A stretch of 64,000 bases of DNA from Sulfitobacter sp. F26204 (GCF_026410305.1 NZ_JAPMLQ010000006.1:117848-181847); one strand, 5' to 3'. Numbered from the stretch's first letter, positions 7,632-17,449 are shown. Program-made: numbers and translations. The notes: generated by a model not told the origin, from the sequence alone.

Positions 7632-9089
7632 TTACAGGATTTTGAACGCCGGATCAGCGAGAACCGGGCCAGCGTTCGCAGCAGGCAGGGGTTTGCCTTC
7701 CACGGTTTGCTTGATGCCGTGAATCCACTTTTTCGCGCGCTCGTTCAACTGGAAAGATTTGGTCATCGAGCGTCCCCTTGTCACCAGAATGCCAATGTCG
7801 GCACCTTCATAGCGATAGTCACCCGGTTGCAGAATGCGCAGGAAGAAGGCTTCGTTTTCGGATTCAACCGCCCGGCGGTGATAATCGAAACGGTCATAGA
7901 CCACGCTGCCGTCCTCAAGCATCTTGTAAATGCCGGTTTCGGGCGCGGCCGTGCAGATGTCGACGCTGTCTGTGGTGTGTTTGATCACCATTTGCGACCA
8001 ACTGTCGATCATGTTGGGATCCGCCCAACGGTCGTTCAACTCGGATGTATCGAGGTCGAATTTGCGTTTGGAGAACTCCAGCAGGTGAAACAGGAACAAG
8101 GGCGCATCCGCATGAGCAAAGGCCGCATGGTTGGTCATGGAAGAAGCACCGGTAATCCGCGGGTTGAGTTCACCCAGCCAGATGTCACCTGTTTTCTTGT
8201 CAATCAGGAAATCAAGCTCGAAATAGCCACGGTAGCCTTCCTTGCGCAGTTGTTCCCCGAATTTAAACGTCAGTTCCCGCGCCTTCTGGCGGACCTTGGG
8301 CGGGAAGGCGGTGGACAGGATCTCGTTGCCACACCAGCCACCCCGATAGGGGGTCAACTCCTTGAAACCGACCAGTTCCGTCATCAGCGGCCCGACAATC
8401 GTGCCTTGTTTGGTGGCACAGGCCTCGATCGCGGAACCTCGGCAATCGATCCGCTTCATGATCTTGATTTCGCCTTCGCCGATGATTTCATGTTCGTGGC
8501 GACGGAAATCTGCTTCGGATTTGATAAAGAAAGTCGTGTGACCGCTGTCGCCAAAGGCGGATTGCAGTACCAGATCATGACCGATCCCCGCTTTTTCACA
8601 GGTTTTTTTCAGGTCTTCATATGATTTCACCTCGGCCAGCACATTGGGCACAGAGGGAACGCCTGCCTTGTTGCCGATACGCACGGTTTCGATTTTGTTG
8701 TCCATTGCTGTGCGCAGCTTGGCCTTGGGGAACCAGACATCGGCTCCAAGTTCCTTGGAAAGTCGTTCGGTTTCTTCGTCAAACATGAGGAAGACAAACT
8801 TCGGCTTGCCACCGCGCCGCTTGATAAAGTCGATGACTTCCTTGTGTTGCAACAGATAGTTGTTGATGTCTTCGATGGACTGGAATTCCGCATGGGGCTG
8901 TTCGGAGGGACAGAACACGTTCGGATGCTTGCCATCGTAACAATCGATATAGCAGATATATTTGAAGTTTTTCACCCACTCATCAAGGCCCAGCAGGTTG
9001 AAGTTGGTTGCCGAAATGAAATAGATAGGATCCTCGTTCCGGTGAAAGAACCGGCGGATTTCCGAGATATTCTTAAGAACTGTTGTCAT
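7632..9089 (-). CDS. ATP-grasp ligase (biotin-carboxylase-like)
   Basis: A 485-residue ATP-grasp enzyme. The central nucleotide-binding region includes LVLQSAFGDSGHTTFF (173-188). The Mg-binding end of the fold is ELDFL (291-295) and E307-L-N309-P-R311. These enzymes form an acyl-phosphate from a carboxylate and ATP and join it to an amine or thiol, usually giving an amide. Biotin carboxylase is a common automatic label, but no carboxyltransferase or biotin carrier gene is nearby. AAGGAA precedes ATG 9089. The gene is 15 bases downstream of the large decarboxylase, which makes coupling of a decarboxylated amine to a carboxylate a reasonable hypothesis. Substrates are unknown. Confidence 0.8.
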   Translation of the reverse strand: MTTVLKNISEIRRFFHRNEDPIYFISATNFNLLGLDEWVKNFKYICYIDCYDGKHPNVFCPSEQPHAEFQSIEDINNYLLQHKEVIDFIKRRGGKPKFVFLMFDEETERLSKELGADVWFPKAKLRTAMDNKIETVRIGNKAGVPSVPNVLAEVKSYEDLKKTCEKAGIGHDLVLQSAFGDSGHTTFFIKSEADFRRHEHEIIGEGEIKIMKRIDCRGSAIEACATKQGTIVGPLMTELVGFKELTPYRGGWCGNEILSTAFPPKVRQKARELTFKFGEQLRKEGYRGYFELDFLIDKKTGDIWLGELNPRITGASSMTNHAAFAHADAPLFLFHLLEFSKRKFDLDTSELNDRWADPNMIDSWSQMVIKHTTDSVDICTAAPETGIYKMLEDGSVVYDRFDYHRRAVESENEAFFLRILQPGDYRYEGADIGILVTRGRSMTKSFQLNERAKKWIHGIKQTVEGKPLPAANAGPVLADPAFKIL

Positions 9090-9104
9090 GATCTTTTCCT
9101 TTTC

Positions 9105-11846
9105 TTATTCGGCGGCAGGTTTGAGTTTCTTGGCACCGGGCAGGGCGGCCAGAGCTTCGGGCGTAAAAACCCGCAAGCCGAGATCGGCGCGGTATCCGTG
9201 GATTTCATTCACATCCAGAGCCCGCATAAAAGCGAGGATTTCCTGACTGATCACCTGTCCGGGGACAAGAATTGGAAAGCCGGGCGGGTAGGGGATGATG
9301 AAACTGGCCGAGACCACTTCCTTGCCCGCGTTCAAGGCCTCTTGCAGTGACCCATCCAGTTCCAGATAGTCGCAGTTCGCTTCGGTATAGCTGAGGTAAT
9401 AGGCCGTGCGAATGTCACCTTCGGGGGTGATGTCATCCGGTCTGAAGGCATCATGGAAACGGCTGAAATCCGGAAGCGGTGGATAGTTCTCCGTCAGGTT
9501 TTTCACCCGTCTATCAAAGGACAACCGCTCCATCTTGGAGGCATCATCAAGCAATTCGTCCAGCTCATTGGCGATTTCCACCAGAACCTCGATCAGATAG
9601 GCGACGGAGGATCGCGTGGTACCAATGTTGGTCATGAACAGCACAGTGTTGCGCGATGTCTTGTTGATCTGGATGCCGTATTTATCCATCAGCACAGAGT
9701 TCTTGAAGGTGTCACCATCCCATCCCGTGCCGCCCACGGCCAGCGTGACACGGGTGGCGTCCAGAACAAAATCGTCCTGCTCCCAGCAATCCCACATGTC
9801 TGTCCATCCCTGGTCATTGTCGAAATAGCTCGACACGCCGCTTTGGCGGTGGTGTTCGGGGATCATGTCTCCGGCGGTCAAAACCTTGAAGTATTTTTGC
9901 AACATCGGATGGCTGCTGACCGCCTTGCGTAGCGACATTGCCGCTTCGATCTGGCGCTGCACAAATTCAAAGCCCTCCAGTTCGACCTGACGCCGGCCAA
10001 CGTCCAAAGAGGCGATGATCTGATAATTGGGCGAGGTCGACGTGTGGGTCATATAGGCTTCGTGGAACGATTGTTCGACTTCGCCCTTAAAATCCTGATC
10101 GTTCACATGGATCATCGAACCCTGTCGCAGTGAGGTTAATGTCTTGTGGGTTGATTGCGTTGCATAGACCCTGACGCGGGCGTTGGGCGGCGGAACCAGG
10201 CGTGTCTCAAGCAAGACCTCATCCGAAGCATCTTCCAGCTCGGTTTGTTGCAGTTCGTATTCCCGTTTATGTTCGTCCGTACGCAGGCGCTTGCGCAGGT
10301 TGTTGGCGGTGCGCATGCCCGTGCGTTGACGGTAGGTCGGGCTGAAACGGGCAAAGGCGAACCAGGCCTCGTCCCAAAGGAAGACAAGGTCAGGTTTGAT
10401 GGCAAGGCATTCTTCCATCACGCGTTGAACATTATAAACCAACCCATCGAATGTGCAGTTCGTCAGCAGCAGCATCCGCACGCGATCCAGCTTTCCGGCG
10501 GCTTTCAATGCCAGCAGTTGATGTTTGATTTCCCTAAGCGGAACAGCACCATACATTGAGTATTCGTTCAACGGATAGCTGTCGAGATAAACAACCTCCG
10601 CGCCTGCCAACACCATGCCGTAATGGTGTGATTTATGGCAATCGCGGTCCACCAGCACGATGTCCCCAGGGCGCACCAGGGCCTGCACCACAATTTTGTT
10701 GCAGGTTGAGGTGCCGTTGGTGGCAAAGAAGGTCTGTTTCGACCCGAAGGCCCGGCTGGCGAGCTCCTGTGCTTCCTTGATCGGGCCGTGAGGTTCCAGC
10801 AAGCTATCCAGCCCGCCAGAGGTGGCGGAAGTCTCGGCCAGAAAGATATTCGGCCCGTAGAATGCACCCATGTCTTGAATCCAATGGGAACGGGTGATCG
10901 ATTTGCCGCGGCTGATCGGCATCGCGTGAAAGACACCCGTAGGCTGTTTGGAATATTCAACCAGTGCGGTAAAGAACGGCGTCTTGTTGCGTGCCGCCAC
11001 CCCGCGCAGAATGTTGAGGTGCAATTCCATAAAGTCTTCCTGATTATAGAAAACCCGCCGGCAAATCCCCAGATCAAGTCCTGCGATGTCCTCGACCGAC
11101 CGTTCGGTGACCAGATATGCGTCCAGTTCGGGGCGGACGCGGTCAATCAGGCGGCATAATTCGGGACCGTAATCTTCGGGCTGCATGCCTTCGATGTCGT
11201 CGGTATGGCTGGCGTTGTGGATGTATTTCGCCAGAATTTCGTTGTCATTGCTGGACTTGAGCACAAGGCCAGGGCGCACCACGATGGCCTGGATGTTGTG
11301 ATTGAACAATACGGCAATCAGCGCATCTTCAAGGCTGGGCACCACAACCGCTTCGTAATGAAAAGGATCTTCGGGGCGGCGCATGCGCGTGACGTTGCTT
11401 TTCAACCAGCGTTCTTGCTGATCGCTGACATTGTCTACGATCAACACCTCGAAGTAGGGGCGTGCCATCGCACGTGCTTCGGGTGACAGCATCGCCTCAT
11501 CGTTGTGTTCTTCGTCATCGGTACTGTCACGGTCCAATGGAATCGAACGCCGCCGGTAGGCTCCGGTTGTCAGGGCACGTTTGACCCTGTTTGTGGTAAA
11601 GGACAAATCGTCATAATTGCCGTGTTCGAACTGGCGACGCATGTGGTCAAAGGCGGCCATTCCGGGAAATGCCCAGTATGGCTCGATCAAAGCCAGAGAG
11701 TCGAAAAGATCTGTGACGTGCTTTTTGAGCGCCGTTGATTTTCTTGTCCCGTTGTCGCGGCAAAGAGTGGTCACGGACTCGCGTAACGCGCTCCATCTGT
11801 CGGCACGCAGTTGTGTTGCGGAATAATAGTCGCTGACGGAATCCAT
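9105..11846 (-). CDS. Large Orn/Lys/Arg-type PLP decarboxylase
   Basis: A 913-residue fold-type-I PLP decarboxylase. ATG 11846 is chosen because GGGAG lies upstream at normal spacing; an in-frame TTG at 11876 is possible but less likely. The order is an extra N-terminal stretch of about 130 residues, a wing domain like the Orn/Lys/Arg decarboxylase N-terminal domain (FEVLIVDNVSD onward), the PLP domain with TNGTSTCNKI and the cofactor lysine K568 in STHKTLTSLRQG, and a C-terminal domain with IPYPPGFPILVPGQ. Family enzymes make agmatine, cadaverine or putrescine. At 913 residues it is clearly longer than the roughly 715-755 usual for biodegradative relatives. It leads the run decarboxylase, ATP-grasp, C45, aminotransferase. 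The amino acid substrate is not readable from sequence. Confidence 0.87.
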   Translation of the reverse strand: MDSVSDYYSATQLRADRWSALRESVTTLCRDNGTRKSTALKKHVTDLFDSLALIEPYWAFPGMAAFDHMRRQFEHGNYDDLSFTTNRVKRALTTGAYRRRSIPLDRDSTDDEEHNDEAMLSPEARAMARPYFEVLIVDNVSDQQERWLKSNVTRMRRPEDPFHYEAVVVPSLEDALIAVLFNHNIQAIVVRPGLVLKSSNDNEILAKYIHNASHTDDIEGMQPEDYGPELCRLIDRVRPELDAYLVTERSVEDIAGLDLGICRRVFYNQEDFMELHLNILRGVAARNKTPFFTALVEYSKQPTGVFHAMPISRGKSITRSHWIQDMGAFYGPNIFLAETSATSGGLDSLLEPHGPIKEAQELASRAFGSKQTFFATNGTSTCNKIVVQALVRPGDIVLVDRDCHKSHHYGMVLAGAEVVYLDSYPLNEYSMYGAVPLREIKHQLLALKAAGKLDRVRMLLLTNCTFDGLVYNVQRVMEECLAIKPDLVFLWDEAWFAFARFSPTYRQRTGMRTANNLRKRLRTDEHKREYELQQTELEDASDEVLLETRLVPPPNARVRVYATQSTHKTLTSLRQGSMIHVNDQDFKGEVEQSFHEAYMTHTSTSPNYQIIASLDVGRRQVELEGFEFVQRQIEAAMSLRKAVSSHPMLQKYFKVLTAGDMIPEHHRQSGVSSYFDNDQGWTDMWDCWEQDDFVLDATRVTLAVGGTGWDGDTFKNSVLMDKYGIQINKTSRNTVLFMTNIGTTRSSVAYLIEVLVEIANELDELLDDASKMERLSFDRRVKNLTENYPPLPDFSRFHDAFRPDDITPEGDIRTAYYLSYTEANCDYLELDGSLQEALNAGKEVVSASFIIPYPPGFPILVPGQVISQEILAFMRALDVNEIHGYRADLGLRVFTPEALAALPGAKKLKPAAE

Positions 11847-11912
11847 CGGTCGTACTCCCTTTGAGGGCTCACTCAACGTATGTCCGCAACCTGATGCCGT
11901 TAACGTATTGAG

Positions 11913-12869
11913 TTAGCCGCTTCTTATTTTGCCCTGTACGGAAGAAATTCCGTAGCCGAGCTTTGGTTCCGGATCAAAACTGTCACGCCCCGTTTCCAGG
12001 CCTGCGCGTGATCCTTGTTGTGGCACTTCCAGTGGACCGAGCGTGCTGAGATAGGCATCCACGCCACTGGTACGATCATAGACCGAAAAGTCGGTAGACC
12101 TGTCACGGAAGGATTTGAGAACCTGTCCAAGACCCTTCATCCCGGTTTCGCGTTGCCGACGTACCATCGACAGGTCGATCTCGATCGGGAACATATCCTC
12201 CTGGCCTTGCGACTGGTGCAGGACCAGCGAGGTCGGGTCGACGATGCAGGACCGGCCGACACCGCCGGCGCCCAGACCGTTGACATCAACAACATAGCAC
12301 TGGAATTGCGCCGCTGTGGCGCGGGCAATAGCCAGTTCCGCATCACGGTCGGTAGTGCCGGTCAACACCGGATGCAGCAGAACCTCGACACCTTGGCTGG
12401 TCAACTGACGAGTGGTTTCAGGGAACCACATATCATAACAGATCGACAGGCCAAAGCGGCCCACGTCCGGCACATCAAAAACACAGAAATCTGTTCCCTT
12501 GGCCACACCCGCTTCGTAAGGAAGGAAGGGAAACATCTTGGAATAGCGACGGATGACCTCCCCGTCAGGGTTGATCACCAGTGAAGTATTGTAGACCAAT
12601 CCGTCATCAGGGTTGGTCAGAAACATTGAGCCGGGGATGAGCCAGATCTTGTGGCGTCGCGCTGCCTCGCAAAAACTGTCGATGATGTCATTTTCCGGCG
12701 GCAGTTTATGTTCCTCCAGAGGGCCAAAAGGGGCCAGTTCACTGAACAAAACCATCTGGGTCCAGGGGAAACGCATCATCAGCACGTCAAGACGCTGCAA
12801 CATGCCCTCAACATTAGGGTGAAGCGCGTTCACGTACATCTGCACGCCGGCGATCGCGAAAGGGGTCAT
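11913..12869 (-). CDS. Carbon-nitrogen hydrolase (nitrilase superfamily)
   Basis: A 318-residue cytosolic amidohydrolase. The complete Glu-Lys-Cys triad is visible: E44 in FSELAPFG, K111 in RYSKMFPF and C144 in SICYDMWFPE. Known relatives hydrolyse amides such as N-carbamoylputrescine or omega-amides. GGAG precedes ATG 12869 by ten bases. It lies 66 bases upstream of the decarboxylase start and shares its strand. A role in releasing an amide or carbamoyl group from a polyamine derivative fits the neighbourhood, but the substrate is inferred from context only. Confidence 0.88.
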   Translation of the reverse strand: MTPFAIAGVQMYVNALHPNVEGMLQRLDVLMMRFPWTQMVLFSELAPFGPLEEHKLPPENDIIDSFCEAARRHKIWLIPGSMFLTNPDDGLVYNTSLVINPDGEVIRRYSKMFPFLPYEAGVAKGTDFCVFDVPDVGRFGLSICYDMWFPETTRQLTSQGVEVLLHPVLTGTTDRDAELAIARATAAQFQCYVVDVNGLGAGGVGRSCIVDPTSLVLHQSQGQEDMFPIEIDLSMVRRQRETGMKGLGQVLKSFRDRSTDFSVYDRTSGVDAYLSTLGPLEVPQQGSRAGLETGRDSFDPEPKLGYGISSVQGKIRSG

Positions 12870-12937
12870 AATAAAAAAACTCCGAAAAGGCAGAGGCGTC
12901 CCGTCAGGTCCGTCAAAATCTCTGCGTCCGGCACCTC

Positions 12938-13369
12938 TTAGGCCCTAACAACCAGAACGGAAATAGGTGATCTGCGCACAATTCTGTCAGCATTCGATCC
13001 GATCAGAAACTCGCGTACACGATCAGGTTTGGGTGATGCCATCACAACCAGATCACAGCCTATCTCTTCAATCGTTTTCAACACTTTACGATGAATCTTG
13101 CCAAAAGCGAGGTGTTGCTTGACGTCGACATCCTCCGGCACATTTTCGCTGACAAGTTTGTCCAGTGCCTTGCTCGCCGCGGCAACAGCCCGCGCTTCGA
13201 AGTCTTCGGGAAAGAACCCTTCGACCAGCGGCGTACCCATGTCAGGGACCACCGACATGATGTGGAGTTTGGTTTTGGATGCCCGCGACAATTCTACCGC
13301 CTGCGGCAATGCCTTTTCCCAGGAAGAAGAGTGGTTCAGGTCTACAGTCAGCAATACACAATTGAACAT
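12938..13369 (-). CDS. Universal stress protein (UspA family)
   Basis: A 143-residue UspA-domain protein: an N-terminal strand VLLTVDLNHSS and the C-terminal GSNADRIVRRSP-ISVLVV typical of the family. The ATP loop G-X2-G-X9-GS is incomplete (PDRVREFLIGS), so nucleotide binding is uncertain. AAGGA precedes ATG 13369. It lies 12 bases downstream of the TRAP permease gene. Universal stress proteins encoded with TRAP transporters are known (TeaD of the ectoine transporter TeaABC), so a modulator of this permease is likely. Confidence 0.88.
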   Translation of the reverse strand: MFNCVLLTVDLNHSSSWEKALPQAVELSRASKTKLHIMSVVPDMGTPLVEGFFPEDFEARAVAAASKALDKLVSENVPEDVDVKQHLAFGKIHRKVLKTIEEIGCDLVVMASPKPDRVREFLIGSNADRIVRRSPISVLVVRA

Positions 13370-13381
13370 GCTATGTCCTTT

Positions 13382-16153
13382 CTATGCCTCGTTCGGCGTG
13401 CGCTCTGCGCGGCCATTGCGCCCGCGCTGCAGGAATACGACAAAGGCCAGCAGCAGCAAGGCAGGTAAGAACATCAGATATTTGCTGGGCTGTCCGACAG
13501 GGCGCAGCACACGCACAACTTCTTGATCCCAATCCAGTCCCGCAGTTTCCGCAGGGCTGCCGAAGGCGACGTCGTCGATGATCAGTTTGTCACCATCCTG
13601 TCGCAGCATGATGCCGGCGGCCTCCAGGCGGTCCTCACCTGTTTCGCCCTCTTTGATATTCAACAGAGCGACGAACTCGATCGGATCCCCCAGATCATTC
13701 AGGCCTTTCACGCGCAGACGCAGGTCTTCGCCAACCGGTGTCGCCATGGCTGCTGCCGCCAGTTCGGTCGGGGCTTCCTCGGCATAGGGCGGTGACACCA
13801 TGTCCATCCAGAATCCCGGACGAAACAGGGTAAAGGCGATCAATAGCAGCGCGATGGTTTCATAAAACCGGTTTTTGGCCAGGAACCAGCCCTGGGTCGC
13901 TGCCGCGAACAACAACATCGCAAAGGTCGCGACAATGAAGACGAACAGACCTTGTGCCCATGTCACACCGATCAACAGCAGTTCGGTGTTGAAAATGAAC
14001 AGGAAGGGCAGGGCGGCGGTACGCAAGCTGTAGAAGAAGGCAACAACACCTGTCTTGATCGGGTCCCCGCCCGAGACAGCGGCCGCGGCAAAGCTGGCAA
14101 GGCCCACAGGGGGCGTCACATCAGCCATAATGCCAAAGTAAAAGACAAAGAGGTGGACAGCGATCAGCGGTACGATCAGGCCGTTTTGCTGACCCAGGGT
14201 CACAATGACCGGGGCGAGCAGGGCCGAAACAACGATATAGTTCGCTGTGGTTGGCAGCCCCATGCCCAGGATCAGGGACAAAACAGCCGTGAGCAGCAGA
14301 ATGGCCAGGATGTTGCCACCGGAAAGGACCTCGACCACATCGGCCAGGGCGGAACCCACACCTGTCTGGCTGACTGCACCAACGATGATACCTGCCGTCG
14401 CCGTGGCGATGCCGATGCCAATCATGTTGCGTGCGCCGGTTTCCAGACCGTCGATCAGGTCACGACCCCCTTGGGCAAAGGCGCGGCCCAAGGCATTGTC
14501 GCCACGCATGATTGCAGTCAGGGGGCGCTGGGTCACCAGAATGAACACCATATAGGCGGTCGCCCAGAAAGCTGAGAGACCAGGCGACAGGCGGTCCACC
14601 ATCAATGCCCAGACAAGAACGACAACTGGCAGGACAAAGTGCAATCCTGAACGGATCGTCGGTCCCGGCAGCGGCAGTGCCGTCACCGGGGCGTTTGGAT
14701 CGTCCAATTCAAGCGGCTCTTCGCGTGACGAGATATAGAGCAGACCGATGTAGACTACGGACAGGAAGGCGAAAATGATGTATCCAGCCGTCGCCGGGAA
14801 GGCAGGACGGATCCAGCCCATGCCGTAATAGACAGCAAAGGAAATCGCGCAAATCGCCGCGATGGTAAAGGCAATGCCGATCAAACGTTGCACAATCGGT
14901 TTGGGTGTATAGGCGCGGGGCAGCCCTTCCATACCGGCTTTCAGCGCTTCGAGGTGCACGATGTAGACCAGCGCGATATAGGAAATAACAGCAGGCAAGA
15001 ACGCGTGTTTGACCACGTCAAAATAGGGAATGCCGACATATTCGACCATCAGAAAGGCCGCTGCCCCCATGACGGGCGGCATGATCTGGCCGTTCACGGA
15101 GGAGGCCACTTCAACGGCTCCAGCTTTTTCCGAGCTGAATCCGACTTTTTTCATCAATGGAATGGTGAAGGTACCCGTTGTCACCACATTGGCGATGGAA
15201 GAGCCAGAGATCAGGCCGGTCATGGCCGAAGACACAACAGCCGCTTTTGCCGGGCCGCCCTTCATATGGCCCATCAGGCTGAAGGCAACCTGGATAAAGT
15301 AGTTGCCCGCGCCGGCACGGTCCAGCAATGACCCGAAGAGCACAAAGAGGAAGACGAAAGAGGTCGAAACACCAAGTGCGATACCGAACACACCTTCGGT
15401 CGTGATCCACTGGTGGTTTACAATTTCAGATAGGGAATTGCCCTTGTGCGCGATGATACTGGGCATGTTCGGACCCAGCACCGTGTAAACAAGGAAGACC
15501 GAAGCCACGATCATCAGCGCAGGCCCAAGCGCGCGGCGCGTCGCCTCCAGCAACAACATGATCCCGATGACGGAAATGACGAAATCCTGCATGATCGGTG
15601 CTCCGACCCGCCCGGAAATATCGCGGTAATAAACAAAAAGATAGAGTGCAGCGATCGCACCGACGACCGCGAGGGCCCATTCCCAAACCGGCACGCGGTC
15701 TTTGGGAGAACCCAGAATGATAGCTGCAACCAGAACAATGGCGACGATGGGTATCCACCAGGTTGCCGTGTTGTCTTTTGCACCGGTCATGAACAGATAG
15801 GCCAGCACAAGGGGTACGACGATGCCCAACCCCAGTTGGAATTTCGTGCGTGCCGCAGGGAAGGCGGCAAAGGCAAGGAAAATGGCAAAGGCGAGATGGA
15901 TCGAGCGGCTTTCGGTGTCATTGAACACGCCCCAGCCGACCATGAACGGAATGGGGGAGGCGATCCAGAGTTGGAACAGAGACCAGGCCAGTGCAACCGT
16001 GGTGATGAAAACGCCAACCGTTCCGGTCGAGCCGCGCCCGCCCGTATCCGAGGAGGCAACCAGCGCATCGAGTTCTTCCTGGCTCAGCCCGCCACGACCC
16101 GCAGCGGCATTTTCGACAGCGGCAGCTTGCTGTTGGTTTGGATTATCTGACAT
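13382..16153 (-). CDS. TRAP transporter fused permease (4TM/12TM) with PDZ-like tail
   Basis: A 923-residue inner-membrane protein combining the small (DctQ-like) and large (DctM-like) TRAP permease subunits in one chain. This fused form is the usual partner of TAXI receptors. The start ATG 16153 has GGGGGG five bases upstream; an in-frame start further upstream has no such site. Many hydrophobic segments are seen, with conserved blocks such as GPAKAAVVSSAMTGLISGSS and ILGMGLPTTANY. After the last transporter segments comes a soluble section of about 90 residues including DDVAFGSPAETAGLDW, which looks PDZ-like (compare DUF3394), then a final transmembrane helix. It moves a carboxylate-type solute using an ion gradient. 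Partners are the TAXI receptor upstream and the stress protein downstream. Confidence 0.93.
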   Translation of the reverse strand: MSDNPNQQQAAAVENAAAGRGGLSQEELDALVASSDTGGRGSTGTVGVFITTVALAWSLFQLWIASPIPFMVGWGVFNDTESRSIHLAFAIFLAFAAFPAARTKFQLGLGIVVPLVLAYLFMTGAKDNTATWWIPIVAIVLVAAIILGSPKDRVPVWEWALAVVGAIAALYLFVYYRDISGRVGAPIMQDFVISVIGIMLLLEATRRALGPALMIVASVFLVYTVLGPNMPSIIAHKGNSLSEIVNHQWITTEGVFGIALGVSTSFVFLFVLFGSLLDRAGAGNYFIQVAFSLMGHMKGGPAKAAVVSSAMTGLISGSSIANVVTTGTFTIPLMKKVGFSSEKAGAVEVASSVNGQIMPPVMGAAAFLMVEYVGIPYFDVVKHAFLPAVISYIALVYIVHLEALKAGMEGLPRAYTPKPIVQRLIGIAFTIAAICAISFAVYYGMGWIRPAFPATAGYIIFAFLSVVYIGLLYISSREEPLELDDPNAPVTALPLPGPTIRSGLHFVLPVVVLVWALMVDRLSPGLSAFWATAYMVFILVTQRPLTAIMRGDNALGRAFAQGGRDLIDGLETGARNMIGIGIATATAGIIVGAVSQTGVGSALADVVEVLSGGNILAILLLTAVLSLILGMGLPTTANYIVVSALLAPVIVTLGQQNGLIVPLIAVHLFVFYFGIMADVTPPVGLASFAAAAVSGGDPIKTGVVAFFYSLRTAALPFLFIFNTELLLIGVTWAQGLFVFIVATFAMLLFAAATQGWFLAKNRFYETIALLLIAFTLFRPGFWMDMVSPPYAEEAPTELAAAAMATPVGEDLRLRVKGLNDLGDPIEFVALLNIKEGETGEDRLEAAGIMLRQDGDKLIIDDVAFGSPAETAGLDWDQEVVRVLRPVGQPSKYLMFLPALLLLAFVVFLQRGRNGRAERTPNEA

Positions 16154-16273
16154 GTTTTCCCCCCTTAGCGGCCCGTTTTCAGGCACGTCGTGCTTTTTCA
16201 GCCCTTTCATGGACCGTGCCCGGTGCGGCAAAACGAATTCTGCCGCACCGGATTTCGTATTGGAGCGCTGCGC

Positions 16274-17230
16274 TTACATCCAGCCGCGCTCTTTGTAGTA
16301 CTTCTCGGCACCCGGATGCAGTGGTGCGGAAAGACCGGCCTTGATCATTTCTTCTTCTTTCAGGTTCTCGAATGCAGGGTGCAGACGCTTGAACCGGTCG
16401 AAGTTATCAAAAACAGCTTTCACCACCTGATAGACCACATCATCACTGACGTCGGCCGAGGTCACGAATGTGGCCTTAACACCAAATGTATTGATGTCTT
16501 CGGGTGACCCTTCGTACATGCCACCAGGAACGGTTGCGGCAGCATAGTAAGGGTTATCGGCAATCAGCTTGTCGATTTCGGGACCGGTCACAGGCACCAA
16601 GACCGCATCAACCGTTGATACCGCTTCCTGGATGGAACCGTTTGGATGGCCCACGGTATAGATGATCGCATCAACCTTGTTGTCACCCAGGGCTGCGGCC
16701 TGTTCGGCGGGCTTCAGTTCCGATGCCAGCGCAAAGTCGGACAGAGACCAACCGAGTGCGTCCATCACAACCTGCATGGTGGCGTGCTGACCGGAACCCG
16801 GATTGCCGATGTTCACGCGCTTGCCCTTCAGGTCGGCAAAGCTTTTGATGCCGGCGTCCGCCCGTGCGATAACGGTGAAAGGTTCACCATGTACTGAAAA
16901 GACCGCACGCTCCTTGTCGAACTTGTCTCCTTCGAACTTTGAGGTGCCGTTGTAGGCGTGGAACTGCCAGTCCGACTGCGCCACGCCCATATCCATGTCA
17001 CCGGCTTTGATCGCGTTGATGTTTGCGATGGAACCGCCCGTGGAAGGGGCCGTGCATTTGAGGTTGTGATCGGCAGTACCGCGGTTCACCAGACGGCAGA
17101 TTGACTGGCCTACAACGAAATAAACGCCGGTCTGGCCTCCAGTGCCGATGGTGATGAACTGCTCTTGTGCGCTGGCGGCCGATCCGGCCATCATAGCGCC
17201 TGCAAAAGCAAGATGTCTTAGAAATTTCAT
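16274..17230 (-). CDS. TAXI-family TRAP periplasmic receptor
   Basis: A 318-residue solute-binding protein. A signal peptide covers about residues 1-21 (MKFLRHLAFAGAMMAGSAASA, cleavage near AQEQ). The mature start ITIGTGGQTGVYFVVGQSIC is the family hallmark, and VNIGNPGSGQHATM and KVDAIIYTVGHPNGS are also typical. GGGAG precedes ATG 17230. It captures a small carboxylated ligand in the periplasm and hands it to the fused permease encoded 120 bases downstream on the same strand. Known TAXI ligands include glutamate and 2-oxoglutarate; the ligand here is unknown, but a GABA-like or polyamine-derived acid would fit the neighbours. Confidence 0.94.
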   Translation of the reverse strand: MKFLRHLAFAGAMMAGSAASAQEQFITIGTGGQTGVYFVVGQSICRLVNRGTADHNLKCTAPSTGGSIANINAIKAGDMDMGVAQSDWQFHAYNGTSKFEGDKFDKERAVFSVHGEPFTVIARADAGIKSFADLKGKRVNIGNPGSGQHATMQVVMDALGWSLSDFALASELKPAEQAAALGDNKVDAIIYTVGHPNGSIQEAVSTVDAVLVPVTGPEIDKLIADNPYYAAATVPGGMYEGSPEDINTFGVKATFVTSADVSDDVVYQVVKAVFDNFDRFKRLHPAFENLKEEEMIKAGLSAPLHPGAEKYYKERGWM

Positions 17231-17439
17231 AACTTTCTCCCTGTTAACGTCATTCGTAGCGGCCTTCCCTTTTGGGGATCGCTTTGCATTTGTGGTGTCC
17301 GCGGGCGCATACCCTTACCACATGCGCAGATCCCGATCCTTGGCAAACCTGAGCCAGTGATTCAGGAAGGGGTGATATCGATGAAGACTGACGAGTCAGT
17401 TCCCGGCTTGCAACTAATTTTATGGGATTTCTCTGGAAT

Positions 17440-17449
17440 CGTTTATTAT
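17440..17449. promoter_or_regulatory. Candidate PuuR-type operator upstream of the TAXI operon
   Basis: CGTTTATTAT recurs exactly at 19140-19149 between gabT and the puuR-like gene. As I recall it, the E. coli PuuR box reads, on one strand, TGTTCATTATATTTT; GTT-ATTAT-TT is shared. Assignment is by motif sharing and context only. Confidence 0.35.

Noticed and set aside
7470..8624. Long plus-strand open frame of 384 codons opposite the ATP-grasp and C45 genes
   Set aside because: It lies antisense to two well-supported genes, has no family motifs and is a by-product of GC-rich codon use.
7632..9089. Biotin carboxylase of a carboxylase complex
   Set aside because: No biotin carrier or carboxyltransferase gene is near and the flanking genes point to amine chemistry; only the ATP-grasp fold is supported.
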